NCBI GenBank assembly: GCA_029391995.1
Contig: CP113924.1
Coordinates: forward strand, 301,501-365,500
Origin: Streptococcaceae bacterium ESL0729
Lineage (GTDB): Bacteria > Bacillota > Bacilli > Lactobacillales > Streptococcaceae
Reading direction: 5' to 3'
Length of the DNA stretch: 64,000 nucleotides
How positions within the stretch are numbered: the first letter of the stretch is position 1; the number at the start of each line of letters is the position of its first letter. Below the pieces are notes generated by a model. It made no database searches, was not told the DNA's origin, and saw only the letters and a list, made by a program, of their open reading frames with translations. Shown here in pieces: positions 1 through 9,296 of this stretch. Both the position numbers and the translations under genes were made by a program.

Positions 1-111
1 AATCCTCCTATACGATAAACATATTTTAGCATATTCTTGTGATTTTTGTAAGTATCTATAGGAAATCAGCAGAAAATCAGCCCCTAGCTGTATATGTAAA
101 GATGGAAAATG

Positions 112-120
112 TGGTAGAAT
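112..120 (+). promoter_or_regulatory. Extended -10 promoter of xpaC-telA
   Basis: A TG-G-TAGAAT extended -10 element lies 25 bases before the xpaC start. No good -35 is visible. Transcription would begin near 127, just at the ribosome binding site, giving a very short leader. Confidence 0.55.
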
Positions 121-144
121 ATCTTCAAAAGGAGAGTGCAGATT

Positions 145-708
145 ATGTGGAAAACAGTAATAATTTTAGTACTTGTATATCTAATAATTAAGAATTTGTC
201 TTCAGATAAGGCAACTAGTAAAAATAAGGAAAAGACTAAAGTTAAAGGCAAGAAAAATAATAATAAGGTGGAGCACTACCGGGAAAAGGGACTGGATGAC
301 AAGGATATTAGTATCTTCCGGGAGACCATGAAGGAAGCTCGTGACCATATAAAATATTGGGAGGAAGAAATCTCACGCGATGAAAAACTAGTAATTATTG
401 AAGAGGAAACCCAGGGTCTTTTTGCCAGCAAAAAAACCTTCCAAGCCATTGTTGAAGAACCTGCCATGATGACCAAGGAGGATACTTTCCTCTACAGGGA
501 TTTACCAAATATGACCACCTTGGTTAAAAAATACCGGCAGTTATCAGCCGTTAAGCCCGTAAGTCAAGAGGTTAAGCTTGAGCTTGCTGAAAGGCTTCAT
601 TACATAATGAAGCTTTCTGAGAAAATATCTAAAAATTACCAGGCAAGTTTGATTGATGATGTTGATGACATAAAATATTCCCTAAGAGAGGAGGAAATCC
701 ATGAATAA
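145..708 (+). CDS. xpaC: XpaC-family membrane-anchored protein
   Basis: 187-residue protein of the XpaC family (named after a Bacillus gene linked to 5-bromo-4-chloroindolyl phosphate hydrolysis; its molecular function is not established). One hydrophobic segment at about residues 4-18 should anchor it with the basic, charged remainder in the cytoplasm. A GTG at 136 is also in frame, but the GGAG at 131-134 is spaced correctly only for the ATG at 145, so that start is chosen. The last 8 bases overlap telA, the usual partner of this family, which implies coupled translation and joint function in envelope stress or toxic-anion tolerance. The family call is confident and the role is inferred. 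Confidence 0.85.
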   Translation: MWKTVIILVLVYLIIKNLSSDKATSKNKEKTKVKGKKNNNKVEHYREKGLDDKDISIFRETMKEARDHIKYWEEEISRDEKLVIIEEETQGLFASKKTFQAIVEEPAMMTKEDTFLYRDLPNMTTLVKKYRQLSAVKPVSQEVKLELAERLHYIMKLSEKISKNYQASLIDDVDDIKYSLREEEIHE

Positions 709-1882
709 TCCAATATTAGATGATTTGATGAAGGAAGATGAACTTAAGAATTTTGAGGACTCAAATAGCCTTGAAAATATTGATGCCATGGCAGTCAAGG
801 ATGAAATTGCTAGGCAAGAGCAGATAAAATCAACCACCTTATCAACCTTGAGCCCAGATGAGATTGAGCAGGCTAAAAAATTGGTTGAAGGTCTGGATGA
901 AAATGACTCCCAGTCAGTCATCCAATATGGTACTAATGCCCAGAAAAAAATTGGCGATTTTTCCCAATCAGTACTAGATAAGGTCCAGGCCCAGGACTTG
1001 GGTGAGGTGGGATCAAGTCTTACTGATCTAATGTTTCGCTTGAAGGAAGCAGATACCAATGACCTAGTGGCTGAAGATAAGGGCTTCTTTAGTAAGATGT
1101 TTGGCAAGGTTAAAAAATCTGTCTTTGAGATTACTCAGAAATACCAAAAAATTGGAGCTGGGATTGATAAGATTGCTGGGAAACTTGATTATGAGCAGGC
1201 AGTTTTATTGGCTGATAACAAGGTATTAGAAGGCCTTTATGATGAAAATCTAAATTATTTTAAGGCCCTAAATGTCTACATTGCAGGAGCTGAACTTAAG
1301 ATGATGGAGCTTGATGAGAAGACCATTCCTCAGGCAAGGCTTAAGGCTCAGGAATCTACAGAAGATGCTCTAGCCATTCAAAAAATTAGCGACCTTGAAG
1401 CTTATAGGAATCGTTTGGATAAGAGAACCTATGACCTGCGTCTAGTTAGGCAGATAACCATCCAGCAGGCCCCACAAATTCGCTTGATTCAAAATACCAA
1501 CCAGGAGCTGGCTGAAAAAATTCAGACATCAATAAATACAGCCATTCCCCTTTGGAAAAATCAAGTTGCTATAGCCCTAACCCTCCTAAAACAAAAGGAT
1601 GCCCTAACCAGCCAAAGGATAGTTTCTGAGACAACCAATGATTTGATGGCTAAAAATAGTGAAATGCTTAAAACCTCTGCCCTCGAAGCAGCTAGGGAAA
1701 ATGAGCGTGGTGTAGTCGATATTGAGACCCTCAAGAAGACACAGGATGATTTAATCTACACCATTCAAGAAACCTTAAGAATTCAGTCTGAAGGTAGTCG
1801 TAAGCGTCGTGAGTCAGAGCTTGAACTTGCTAAAATGGAAGAAGACATCAAGGTTAAACTCCTTGAAGTTAGTGGAAAATAA
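701..1882 (+). CDS. telA: TelA-like toxic anion resistance protein
   Basis: 393-residue soluble, mostly helical protein of the TelA/KlaA family, whose members are linked to tellurite and other envelope stress tolerance by an unknown mechanism. The charged, coiled-coil-rich sequence has no signal peptide or membrane segment and is of usual family length. It ends in a long charged helix. The start overlaps the end of xpaC by 8 bases behind a GAGGAGG ribosome site, so the two form an operon. A terminator follows at 1921-1950. Family membership is clear; the claim of tellurite resistance is inherited from homologues and is not shown here. Confidence 0.9.
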   Translation: MNNPILDDLMKEDELKNFEDSNSLENIDAMAVKDEIARQEQIKSTTLSTLSPDEIEQAKKLVEGLDENDSQSVIQYGTNAQKKIGDFSQSVLDKVQAQDLGEVGSSLTDLMFRLKEADTNDLVAEDKGFFSKMFGKVKKSVFEITQKYQKIGAGIDKIAGKLDYEQAVLLADNKVLEGLYDENLNYFKALNVYIAGAELKMMELDEKTIPQARLKAQESTEDALAIQKISDLEAYRNRLDKRTYDLRLVRQITIQQAPQIRLIQNTNQELAEKIQTSINTAIPLWKNQVAIALTLLKQKDALTSQRIVSETTNDLMAKNSEMLKTSALEAARENERGVVDIETLKKTQDDLIYTIQETLRIQSEGSRKRRESELELAKMEEDIKVKLLEVSGK

Positions 1883-1920
1883 GTGAAGTGTCTAGTAATA
1901 AGCCCATAGAAAATTTCTGA

Positions 1921-1950
1921 AAAGTACCTTGAAAGCAGGTACTTTTTCTT
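1921..1950 (+). terminator. Intrinsic terminator after telA
   Basis: Nine-base arms AAAGTACCT and AGGTACTTT around a 7-base loop run into a T-rich tail. Confidence 0.85.
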
Positions 1951-1975
1951 AACCTCTAAAATAGGTATATACCAA

Positions 1976-2003
1976 TTGACAGGAGTTTTTAAAGGAGTAA
2001 AAT
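1976..2003 (+). promoter_or_regulatory. Promoter of nagA
   Basis: Consensus-like -35 TTGACA (1976-1981), 16-base spacer and -10 TAAAAT (1998-2003), about 33 bases before the nagA start. Confidence 0.75.
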
Positions 2004-2036
2004 AGAGAGTGAAACTCAAACAGTTAAGGGGAGATT

Positions 2037-3191
2037 ATGAAATATATAAAAGCAGATAAATTCTTTTATCCTTATGAGCTTAAGGGGCCTGGCTACCTTG
2101 AGCTTAAAGGTGGAAAATTCGGTAGGTACCTAGCAAGCATTCCTGAGGACAGCACAGCTGAAATAATTGACTATAGTGGCTACGCTATTAGTCCTGGTTT
2201 AGTTGATACCCATATACATGGCTTTGCTGGAGTTGATATCATGGATAATGATATTGAGGGTGTTTTAGCTGATATGAGTCTAGGGCTTCTTGAAACAGGG
2301 GTGACCAGTTTTCTTGCTACCACCCTGACTGGTGACCATGATCTTTTGAAGGAAGTATCAGAAAATCTTGGAAAAAATTACAAAAGGGCTCAAGGGGCAA
2401 AAATTCAAGGAATCTATTTTGAAGGTCCTTATTTTACCGAAGAGTACAAGGGTGCACAAAATCCCACTTATTTTTCAGACCCCTCTATAGAAGAATTTAA
2501 GCTATGGCAGGAGGCCTCTGGGGGGATTATCAAAAAGATAGCTCTTGCACCTGAAAGAAGAGGTGTTGAGGAGTTCATTAATCAGGTTACGAGTGAAGGC
2601 GTGGTTGTGGCCTTGGGTCACTCTAATGCTACCCTAGAAGATGCCAGTCAGGCTGTTGAAGCTGGAGCTAGCGTGTGGGTCCATGCCTATAATGCCATGA
2701 GGGGGCTAAATCACAGGGAGCTTGGAATGGTAGGTTCCATGTTTGAACTTCCTCATACTTATGCCGAGCTGATTTGTGACGGCCACCACGTTCACCCTAA
2801 GGCCTGCCATATTTTAATGGAGCAAAAGGGGCATGAGCATGTAGCTCTTATAACAGACTGCATGAGTGCAGGAGGTCAAGCTGATGGCGACTACAAGCTA
2901 GGCGAATTTGATGTTGTCGTTCAGGAGGGAGTTGCCCGCCTGAAGGATGGTGGCAATCTGGCAGGAAGTATCTTACAGCTTAAAGACGCCCTCAAAAACG
3001 TAGTAGACTGGGGTCTTGCAAGTCCTGAGGAGGCTGTACGAATGGCTACTCTTATCCCAGCCCTATCTTCAAAAATCGATGATAAATGTGGCCGACTAAA
3101 AGAAGGCCGAGACGCTGACTTTATTGTCCTTGATGACAAGATGAACTTGGTATCAACTTGGGTTGATGGCCTTTGCCGCTATGAAAGATAG
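2037..3191 (+). CDS. nagA: N-acetylglucosamine-6-phosphate deacetylase
   Basis: 384-residue cytoplasmic amidohydrolase that removes acetate from GlcNAc-6-phosphate to give glucosamine-6-phosphate, in amino-sugar catabolism and wall recycling. The family's metal and catalytic residues are visible: HIH at 59-61, Glu129 in FEGPY, His195 in GHSN, His216 in HAYNAM, and Asp274 in the ITD motif. Length matches the family. The ATG follows AAGGGGAG at a suitable distance. It is transcribed alone, with a consensus promoter upstream and a terminator overlapping its stop codon. No nagB or transporter gene is adjacent. Confidence 0.96.
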   Translation: MKYIKADKFFYPYELKGPGYLELKGGKFGRYLASIPEDSTAEIIDYSGYAISPGLVDTHIHGFAGVDIMDNDIEGVLADMSLGLLETGVTSFLATTLTGDHDLLKEVSENLGKNYKRAQGAKIQGIYFEGPYFTEEYKGAQNPTYFSDPSIEEFKLWQEASGGIIKKIALAPERRGVEEFINQVTSEGVVVALGHSNATLEDASQAVEAGASVWVHAYNAMRGLNHRELGMVGSMFELPHTYAELICDGHHVHPKACHILMEQKGHEHVALITDCMSAGGQADGDYKLGEFDVVVQEGVARLKDGGNLAGSILQLKDALKNVVDWGLASPEEAVRMATLIPALSSKIDDKCGRLKEGRDADFIVLDDKMNLVSTWVDGLCRYER

Positions 3192-3215
3192 ATTTACCCT
3201 ATCTTTCTTTTTTTG
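3183..3215 (+). terminator. Intrinsic terminator of nagA
   Basis: Stem GAAAGATA / TATCTTTC (3183-3190 with 3200-3207), overlapping the nagA stop codon and followed by a run of T. Confidence 0.85.
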
Positions 3216-3250
3216 ATAAAAGAAGTTAATAATGTTTAAAAGTTAAAATA

Positions 3251-3279
3251 TTTGCTAAAATAACTTTAATTGGTATAAT
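3251..3279 (+). promoter_or_regulatory. Promoter of clpE
   Basis: TTTGCT (3251-3256), 17-base spacer and TATAAT (3274-3279), with an extended TG-G before the -10. The CtsR box begins 9 bases downstream. Confidence 0.8.
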
Positions 3280-3287
3280 TGATTAAA

Positions 3288-3304
3288 GGTCAAAAAAGGT
3301 CAAA
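3288..3304 (+). promoter_or_regulatory. CtsR operator
   Basis: Tandem heptamers GGTCAAA-AAA-GGTCAAA match the known CtsR heat-shock repressor site RGTCAAA-N3-RGTCAAA exactly. The site overlaps the expected transcription start of clpE, so CtsR binding would block initiation until heat stress. Confidence 0.95.
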
Positions 3305-3346
3305 CTTTAAATAAATATAAATTTTTACTTATAAAAGGAGATTAAT

Positions 3347-5623
3347 ATGCTTTGTCAAAATTGTAAAAAAAATGAAGCTACGATCCATCTCTACACGACA
3401 GCAGATGGAAAAAAACACCAAACAGATCTCTGTCAAAAATGCTATCAGGAATTAAAGGTTGGTGGCCGGACCAATCTATTTGATGGCCCACAAAATTCTA
3501 CTACTAATAATAATGATAACAATCGCCAGTATAATCCCTTTGAAGACTTATTTGGTACCCTCAACCGAGAGTTCCAGATGGGCTACAATCAACCACCTAA
3601 AACTCAAACTGGTGGTCAGGGTGGTGGCAAGGGACCAAGGAAGCCTAAAAGTTCTAAGCCATCTCTTTTAGATGAGTTTGGGATTAATATTACTGACCTT
3701 GCCCGCCAGGGGAAGATTGATCCAGTTATTGGACGAGACCAAGAAATTACCCGGGTCATCGAGATTTTAAACAGGCGAACAAAAAATAACCCAGTTTTAA
3801 TTGGTGAACCAGGAGTTGGTAAAACAGCAGTGGTTGAAGGCTTGGCCCAAAAAATTATCGATGAGGATGTCCCTCAAAAACTTCTGGGTAAGGAGGTTAT
3901 CAGGCTTGATGTGGTAAGTCTTGTCCAAGGTACAGGTGTCCGCGGCCAATTTGAGGAAAGGATGCAGAAGCTTCTTGAAGAAATAAGGGAGCGAGATGAT
4001 GTCATTCTCTTCATTGATGAAATTCATGAAATTGTGGGAGCTGGAAGTACTGGTGATGGAAGTATGGATGCTGGAAATATCCTAAAACCTGCCCTTGCCA
4101 GAGGCGAGGTTCAGATGGTTGGGGCCACAACCCTAAATGAATACAGAATTATCGAAAAAGATGCAGCCCTTGAGCGAAGGATGCAACCTGTAAAGGTTGA
4201 TGAACCAAGTGTTGATGAGACCATTACTATTCTAAAGGGTATTCAAAAGAGGTATGAGGACTATCATCACGTTAAATATACCGATGAGGCCATAATCCAG
4301 GCAGTCCAACTGTCTAACCGCTATATTCAGGACAGATTTTTACCCGATAAGGCAATCGACCTGCTTGATGAAGCTGGTTCTAAGAAAAACCTAACCCTTC
4401 GTTTCCTAGACCCTGAAGATTTAACCAGAAAGATTGATCAAGCAGAGGACCAGAAGAATGAGGCCATGATACTTGAGGACTTTGAAAAGGCTGCCTTCTT
4501 TAGGGATCAAATTTCTAAACTTAAGCTCTTGAGGGAAGAAAGTGGTGAGAAGGTTGACACTCCATTAATTTCTGAAAAGGATATTGAGGCTATTATCGAG
4601 CAAAAAACCAATATTCCCGTTGGAAATATCAAGGAGAAGGAGCAAGGCCAGCTCATCAATCTAGCCAGTGACTTGAAGGCTCATGTAATTGGTCAAGATG
4701 ATGCTGTCGATAAGATTTCAAAGGCCATTCGCCGTAATCGAATTGGTCTTGGTAAGGACAATCGTCCTATTGGGTCATTCATGTTTGTAGGTCCTACTGG
4801 AGTTGGAAAAACAGAGCTTGCCAAGCAACTTGCCAAAGAGCTGTTTGGCTCAGAAGAGAGTATGATTCGCTTTGACATGAGTGAATACATGGAAAAACAT
4901 AGTGTTGCCAAGCTGATTGGGGCTCCTCCAGGCTATGTCGGCTATGAAGAAGCCGGTCAGCTGTCAGAGAAGGTTCGCCGCAACCCTTATTCGCTTATCC
5001 TTTTGGATGAGATTGAAAAGGCCCATCCTGATGTGATGCACATGTTCCTTCAGGTACTAGATGATGGACGCCTGACAGATGCTCAGGGTCGAACAATCAG
5101 CTTCAAGGATGCAATTATTATCATGACCAGTAATGCTGGAAGTGGTAAGGTTGAGGCTAGTGTAGGTTTTGGAGCAGCCCATGAAGGGCGGACAAACTCT
5201 GTTCTAGGCCAACTGGGTGATTTCTTTAGCCCTGAGTTCATGAATCGTTTTGATGGGATTATTGAATTTAAGCCTTTGGACAAGGAAAACTTGCTTAAGA
5301 TTGTTGATCTAATGCTTGCTGGAGTCAATGGCCAACTTGCTAAAAATGATATCCATCTTGATGTTACTGAAAAAGCCAAGGAAAAATTGGTTGATTTGGG
5401 CTATGATCCAGCCATGGGAGCAAGGCCCCTTCGTAGGACCATCCAAGATAATATTGAAGATGGGATAGCTGACTTTTACCTGGAAAATCCAGATAATAAT
5501 AGGCTGGTTGCTGATTTAAATAAGGATGATAAGATTGTTATCAGAAAGAAGCGTGGCCGCAAGAAGAAAGCTACCCCTAAAAATTCTAAGCCAGCACAAG
5601 CTGAGGCAGAATTAGTGGAATAA
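3347..5623 (+). CDS. clpE: ClpE-type AAA+ ATPase
   Basis: 758-residue Hsp100 unfoldase that works with ClpP to unfold and degrade damaged proteins. The ClpE hallmark is the N-terminal zinc finger with Cys3, Cys6, Cys29 and Cys32, in place of the long N domain of ClpC. A Gln/Gly-rich linker follows, then AAA domain 1 with Walker A GEPGVGKT at 153-160, a UVR-type helical segment at about 365-395, and AAA domain 2 with GPTGVGKT at 482-489. The C-terminus is basic (KKRGRKKK). AAAGGAG precedes the ATG. A perfect CtsR box in the promoter indicates heat-shock control, as known for clpE in streptococci and lactococci. Confidence 0.97.
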   Translation: MLCQNCKKNEATIHLYTTADGKKHQTDLCQKCYQELKVGGRTNLFDGPQNSTTNNNDNNRQYNPFEDLFGTLNREFQMGYNQPPKTQTGGQGGGKGPRKPKSSKPSLLDEFGINITDLARQGKIDPVIGRDQEITRVIEILNRRTKNNPVLIGEPGVGKTAVVEGLAQKIIDEDVPQKLLGKEVIRLDVVSLVQGTGVRGQFEERMQKLLEEIRERDDVILFIDEIHEIVGAGSTGDGSMDAGNILKPALARGEVQMVGATTLNEYRIIEKDAALERRMQPVKVDEPSVDETITILKGIQKRYEDYHHVKYTDEAIIQAVQLSNRYIQDRFLPDKAIDLLDEAGSKKNLTLRFLDPEDLTRKIDQAEDQKNEAMILEDFEKAAFFRDQISKLKLLREESGEKVDTPLISEKDIEAIIEQKTNIPVGNIKEKEQGQLINLASDLKAHVIGQDDAVDKISKAIRRNRIGLGKDNRPIGSFMFVGPTGVGKTELAKQLAKELFGSEESMIRFDMSEYMEKHSVAKLIGAPPGYVGYEEAGQLSEKVRRNPYSLILLDEIEKAHPDVMHMFLQVLDDGRLTDAQGRTISFKDAIIIMTSNAGSGKVEASVGFGAAHEGRTNSVLGQLGDFFSPEFMNRFDGIIEFKPLDKENLLKIVDLMLAGVNGQLAKNDIHLDVTEKAKEKLVDLGYDPAMGARPLRRTIQDNIEDGIADFYLENPDNNRLVADLNKDDKIVIRKKRGRKKKATPKNSKPAQAEAELVE

Positions 5624-5625
5624 AC

Positions 5626-5655
5626 AAAAAAGAATCCCTTTAGGATTCTTTTTTT
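5626..5655. terminator. Bidirectional terminator, clpE and CDF gene
   Basis: AAAAAAGAATCC / GGATTCTTTTTT around a CTTTA loop, A-rich on one side and T-rich on the other. It serves clpE on the plus strand and the cation transporter gene on the minus strand; the latter's stop codon lies in the loop. Confidence 0.88.
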
Positions 5656-6845
5656 GTTATCTGCCTGTGAATACAGTGCCAATTTTTATTTCTTCGCCAC
5701 ATGCTGGTTACTAGGAATACATCTTCACCGATAAAGTATTCATAATCAAGGACAAAGGTTTTTTTACTGATTCTACTTGGTTGGAAGTGGGCCAGCCCAA
5801 GTTTTTCCTGGAATCTTTGCCCAAGTTTTTCCTGCCTGTTAAGAATAAGTCCCTCACTTGTAATTTCCTTGAAATTGCTATCAAGAAGGTTATTAAGATT
5901 TGTACCATTTAGGACCTCCTCTTCAAGCTTAAGAAGGTCAAGGGCAATGTAGCTATCCCTCTCCTCATCAGCTAAATAAGTGGGTTCCACATGGACGTCG
6001 ACATCAAAAATATCAAATTTTTGCCTGAGGAGATTCTCGATTTCCTCAGTTGCCAAATGACTCTCATAGACTGACATGTCAGGGCTCATATCAACTACCA
6101 CATCAAGGAAAATATTACTGCCGTAAGTACGCCCCCTGATATTTTTAACCTCTTCAACGTCCTTAATGGTCATGATGGCCTCTTTGTAGTCATCAATCTT
6201 TTGCTCATCAAATCCATCAGACAGGCTAAAGGCACTTTCAGAGAAAATATCATAGGCTGTTTTAAAGATAAAGATGGTAATGATAATGGCCATCAAGCGG
6301 TCAATAACGGTCAGATTAAATGAAGCTGCGACGATGGCAATCGAGGTTGCAATTGAGGTCACAGCATCACTAAGATTATCCTTAGCGGCAGCCATAAGAC
6401 CAGGTGATTTAACATTATCAGCCAGCCTCTTATTGTAAATATAGATGACGTACATGATAATGGCTGAAAAAATACCAACGATAGCACCAACAGGGTCAAT
6501 TTCAGTTTTTTGATTGGCTATCATGTCAACGATGGTTTGGCGAAGGACGACAAAACCTACGGCGAACATGATAAAACTTGTAATCAGGCTTGCAACACTT
6601 TCAACCTTCCAGTGACCATAAGCATGGTCACTATCAGCGGGACGCCTTGCCATACGGATACCTGCAAGGACGGCTATATTTCCCAAGATGTCGGTGATGT
6701 TATTAAATCCATCAGCCCTCAAACTTTCTGAATTAGTAAGATTTGCGACAGCAATCTTGATGATTGATAGGACGACATAGGCGATGATACTGATTAAGGC
6801 ACCACGCTCAGCTAGTTTTAGCTCTTTAACTCTTGAATTACTCAT
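5640..6845 (-). CDS. Cation diffusion facilitator transporter
   Basis: 401-residue inner membrane metal/proton antiporter of the CDF family, likely exporting zinc, manganese or a related divalent cation. The N-terminal half has about six membrane segments, with the family metal-site pattern DGFNNITD in the second helix and a DHAYGHWKVE motif. The C-terminal half carries the ferredoxin-like cytoplasmic domain and an extension of roughly 100 residues common in streptococcal homologues. No Shine-Dalgarno precedes the ATG; the extended -10 ends only 7 bases before it, so the mRNA may be leaderless. The metal cannot be told from the sequence alone. Confidence 0.9.
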   Translation of the reverse strand: MSNSRVKELKLAERGALISIIAYVVLSIIKIAVANLTNSESLRADGFNNITDILGNIAVLAGIRMARRPADSDHAYGHWKVESVASLITSFIMFAVGFVVLRQTIVDMIANQKTEIDPVGAIVGIFSAIIMYVIYIYNKRLADNVKSPGLMAAAKDNLSDAVTSIATSIAIVAASFNLTVIDRLMAIIITIFIFKTAYDIFSESAFSLSDGFDEQKIDDYKEAIMTIKDVEEVKNIRGRTYGSNIFLDVVVDMSPDMSVYESHLATEEIENLLRQKFDIFDVDVHVEPTYLADEERDSYIALDLLKLEEEVLNGTNLNNLLDSNFKEITSEGLILNRQEKLGQRFQEKLGLAHFQPSRISKKTFVLDYEYFIGEDVFLVTSMWRRNKNWHCIHRQITKKES

Positions 6846-6852
6846 AAAGAGT

Positions 6853-6880
6853 ATTGTACCATAAAAAAATTGGTCTGTAA
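6853..6880 (-). promoter_or_regulatory. Promoter of the CDF gene
   Basis: On the minus strand, TTACAG (6875-6880), 16-base spacer and TG-G-TACAAT (-10 at 6853-6858). The predicted start of transcription falls at about 6846, next to the initiation codon. Confidence 0.6.
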
Positions 6881-6897
6881 TAAGTGATGCAAAAGTC

Positions 6898-6926
6898 TTG
6901 ACAGATACATCTAAAAGTAAGATAAT
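6898..6926 (+). promoter_or_regulatory. Promoter of the MarR gene
   Basis: TTGACA (6898-6903), 17-base spacer, GATAAT (6921-6926). The -10 lies inside the left arm of an inverted repeat. Confidence 0.8.
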
Positions 6927-6960
6927 TTGTTAGTCTAAAAAATAAAAAACTAATTATCTT
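6919..6960 (+). promoter_or_regulatory. Inverted repeat over MarR promoter, candidate operator
   Basis: AAGATAATT (6919-6927) and AATTATCTT (6952-6960) are perfect 9-base arms 24 bases apart. The left arm covers the -10 and the right arm ends 4 bases before the GGGAGG ribosome site. Autoregulation by the MarR protein is inferred. Confidence 0.55.
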
Positions 6961-6974
6961 AGAAGGGAGGAAGG

Positions 6975-7460
6975 ATGTCTGAAATAAGTAGGAATCTCCT
7001 GGGTCTGTTTATGCAGATTGTCCATAAGCCAGATTTGATGATGGCCGTTCAAGGGGTGACTGATAAGAGGAGGGTAAAGAAGGACGGAAGTCACCGGGGT
7101 TCAAGAGGACTTCTTCTCTACCTGGAAAAAATGGGTGATGGCCTTACCAACTCTGAAATTGCTGATACCTTTAGCATAAAGCCATCAAGTGTTACTGCCA
7201 TGGTCAAACAACTTGAACAGGAAGATTTAATCTACAGACTAGTTGATGAAGATGACAAGAGAATAAGCCGTGTTTATCTAACTCCTAAGGGCAGGCAGGA
7301 TGTCAAGGAACGCAAGAGACATGTGGATAAGGTGACGGAGGAGATATTTGCTTCTTTGACTGTAGAAGAGCAGGGTCATTTACTTCGGCTCTTGACCAAA
7401 CTTGACAACTCACTAAAGTCTCCAAGCAAGGTGTCTAAAAATTGTATAAGTGACCTTTAA
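6975..7460 (+). CDS. MarR-family transcriptional regulator
   Basis: 161-residue winged-helix regulator. The MarR core is visible at about residues 45-110: a helix-turn-helix region (LTNSEIADTFSIKPSSVTAMVKQLEQEDL) followed by the wing with DDKRISRVYLTPKGR, the typical DxRxxxxxLT signature. It should bind DNA as a dimer and respond to a small molecule. It lies 129 bases upstream of two multidrug-type ABC transporter genes in the same direction, which suggests that it controls their expression, as MarR or PadR proteins do for other LmrCD-like pairs. A strong GGGAGG ribosome site precedes the ATG. Confidence 0.92.
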   Translation: MSEISRNLLGLFMQIVHKPDLMMAVQGVTDKRRVKKDGSHRGSRGLLLYLEKMGDGLTNSEIADTFSIKPSSVTAMVKQLEQEDLIYRLVDEDDKRISRVYLTPKGRQDVKERKRHVDKVTEEIFASLTVEEQGHLLRLLTKLDNSLKSPSKVSKNCISDL

Positions 7461-7589
7461 AAGGTGACTTAATAAATGACAATTACCTTTCAAATGAGTA
7501 AAATGTTCTTACTGGTTTAAAGTCTATTTGTAGTTTAAGGACTCTTAAAGTTGCGTCGATTAAAAATAAGAAAGTAGAAAGAGGAGAAA

Positions 7590-9296
7590 ATGCTTTTCCA
7601 ATTTATTAAAAAATATAAGTGGTATGCACTAACATCTCTTGTGATGATTGGATTTGTTGTAGCATCAAGCTTACTGCAACCGCAGTACTTGAAAGATGTG
7701 CTTGCAGCAGTCTTAAATGATGACAAGGATAAAATATTAAGTATCGGGGTCTGGCTGATCGGAATAGCCGTTGTTGGGTTACTAGCGGGACTTATTAATA
7801 CAGTCTTAGCAGCCAAGATTGCCCAAGGGGTATCAGCAGATATCAGGGAGGCAAGCTTCCGTAAAATCCAAACTTTTTCATATTCAAATATTGAAAAATT
7901 CAATGCCGGAAATCTAGTAGTAAGGATGACAAATGACGTCAACCAGGTCCAAAACTTGGTTATGATGCTCTTCCAGGTTCTTTTAAGGGTACCTTTACTC
8001 TTTATCGGATCTTTCGTCCTTGCCATTAATACCCTTCCTGAGTTGTGGTGGTTAATTATTTTACTGGTTGTTCTTATTGTTGCCATCACAGGTCTTGCCA
8101 TGGGCAAGATGGGGCCTCACTTTGGTGCCTTCCAAAAATTACTTGATAGAAGCAATACCATTGCCAAGGAAAACCTTCGTGGTGCTCGTGTTGTTAAGAG
8201 TTTTGTCCAAGAAAAAGCTCAAATTAAGGAATTTGACGAAACAAGTGATGAGCTCTTAGGGCATAACCTAGCAGTTGGTAATCTTTTTTCAACCATGATT
8301 CCAGCCTTTACCCTTGTCAGCCAGCTGACAATTTTTGCAGCTATTTACCTGGTATCAGGATTTCTTACTGAAAAACCAGAGGCCTTGGGGTCAGTTGCAA
8401 GTTTCATGACCTACATGAGTCAAATCATGTTTGCAATTATTATGGGTGGAATGATGTCAATGATGGCAAGCCGTGCCTTCATCTCAATTCGTCGGATTAA
8501 TGAAATTTTAAAAACCGAGCCAGAAATGTACTTTAAGGATGGTCCTGCTGAGGACTTAGAAGGTTCAATTGAATTTGACCATGTTTCATTCACCTATCCA
8601 AATGATGATAGCCCAACCCTTAAAGATGTAAGCTTTAAGATTAATCCAGGCCAAACTGTTGGGGTCGTTGGGGCAACAGGTTCAGGGAAAACTACCCTAG
8701 CCCAGTTAATCCCAAGATTATTTGACCCAAGTAAGGGTGAGGTTAAAATTGGTGGTGAGGACTTAAAAGACTTAAGCCGTGCAACCATCAAGAAAAATAT
8801 CTCAATCGTCCTTCAAAAAGCCATTCTTTTTAGCGGAAGCATTGCCGATAACCTTAAGCAAGGTAAGGAAGATGCAAGTAATGCTGAAATGGAAAAGGCC
8901 AGTAGAATTGCCCAAGCCAAGGAATTTATTGAAAAAATGCCAGATGCTTATGAGTCAGAGGTAGAAGAGCGTTCAGCCAACTTCTCAGGAGGACAGAAGC
9001 AAAGGATGAGTATTGCCCGCGGGGTTATTAAAAATCCTAAGGTTTTAGTGCTTGATGATTCAACAAGTGCCCTTGATGCCAAGAGTGAAAAACTTGTGCA
9101 AGAGGCTCTTAATAAGGATTTAAAAGGAACCACAACAGTTATTGTTGCCCAAAAAATATCAAGTGTGGTAAAAGCTGATAAGATTTTGGTTCTTGACGAA
9201 GGAAAATTAATTGGTCAAGGAAGCCACAAGGAGCTTCTTGAGACAAATGCCGTTTACCGTGAAATTTATGATACACAGAAAGGAAGTGATGAATAA
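7590..9296 (+). CDS. Heterodimeric ABC exporter, degenerate-site subunit
   Basis: 568-residue half-transporter with six N-terminal membrane helices and a C-terminal nucleotide-binding domain, resembling LmrC/BmrC/TM287. Walker A GATGSGKT is near residue 357 and the signature is FSGGQKQ. The residue after the Walker B aspartate is Asp rather than Glu ([10 protein letters not shown], near 487), and the switch histidine is Gln (VAQKISS, near 520). These substitutions mark the degenerate, low-turnover ATP site of heterodimeric exporters. Its stop codon overlaps the next gene by one base (TAATG), so the two subunits are made together. Likely substrates are drugs or other hydrophobic compounds; not determinable here. 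Confidence 0.93.
   Translation: MLFQFIKKYKWYALTSLVMIGFVVASSLLQPQYLKDVLAAVLNDDKDKILSIGVWLIGIAVVGLLAGLINTVLAAKIAQGVSADIREASFRKIQTFSYSNIEKFNAGNLVVRMTNDVNQVQNLVMMLFQVLLRVPLLFIGSFVLAINTLPELWWLIILLVVLIVAITGLAMGKMGPHFGAFQKLLDRSNTIAKENLRGARVVKSFVQEKAQIKEFDETSDELLGHNLAVGNLFSTMIPAFTLVSQLTIFAAIYLVSGFLTEKPEALGSVASFMTYMSQIMFAIIMGGMMSMMASRAFISIRRINEILKTEPEMYFKDGPAEDLEGSIEFDHVSFTYPNDDSPTLKDVSFKINPGQTVGVVGATGSGKTTLAQLIPRLFDPSKGEVKIGGEDLKDLSRATIKKNISIVLQKAILFSGSIADNLKQGKEDASNAEMEKASRIAQAKEFIEKMPDAYESEVEERSANFSGGQKQRMSIARGVIKNPKVLVLDDSTSALDAKSEKLVQEALNKDLKGTTTVIVAQKISSVVKADKILVLDEGKLIGQGSHKELLETNAVYREIYDTQKGSDE

Noticed and set aside
7535-8107. 190-codon minus-strand frame opposite the first ABC exporter gene
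   Set aside because: It covers the promoter gap and the transmembrane coding region of a certain gene, with unnatural composition and no ribosome site.
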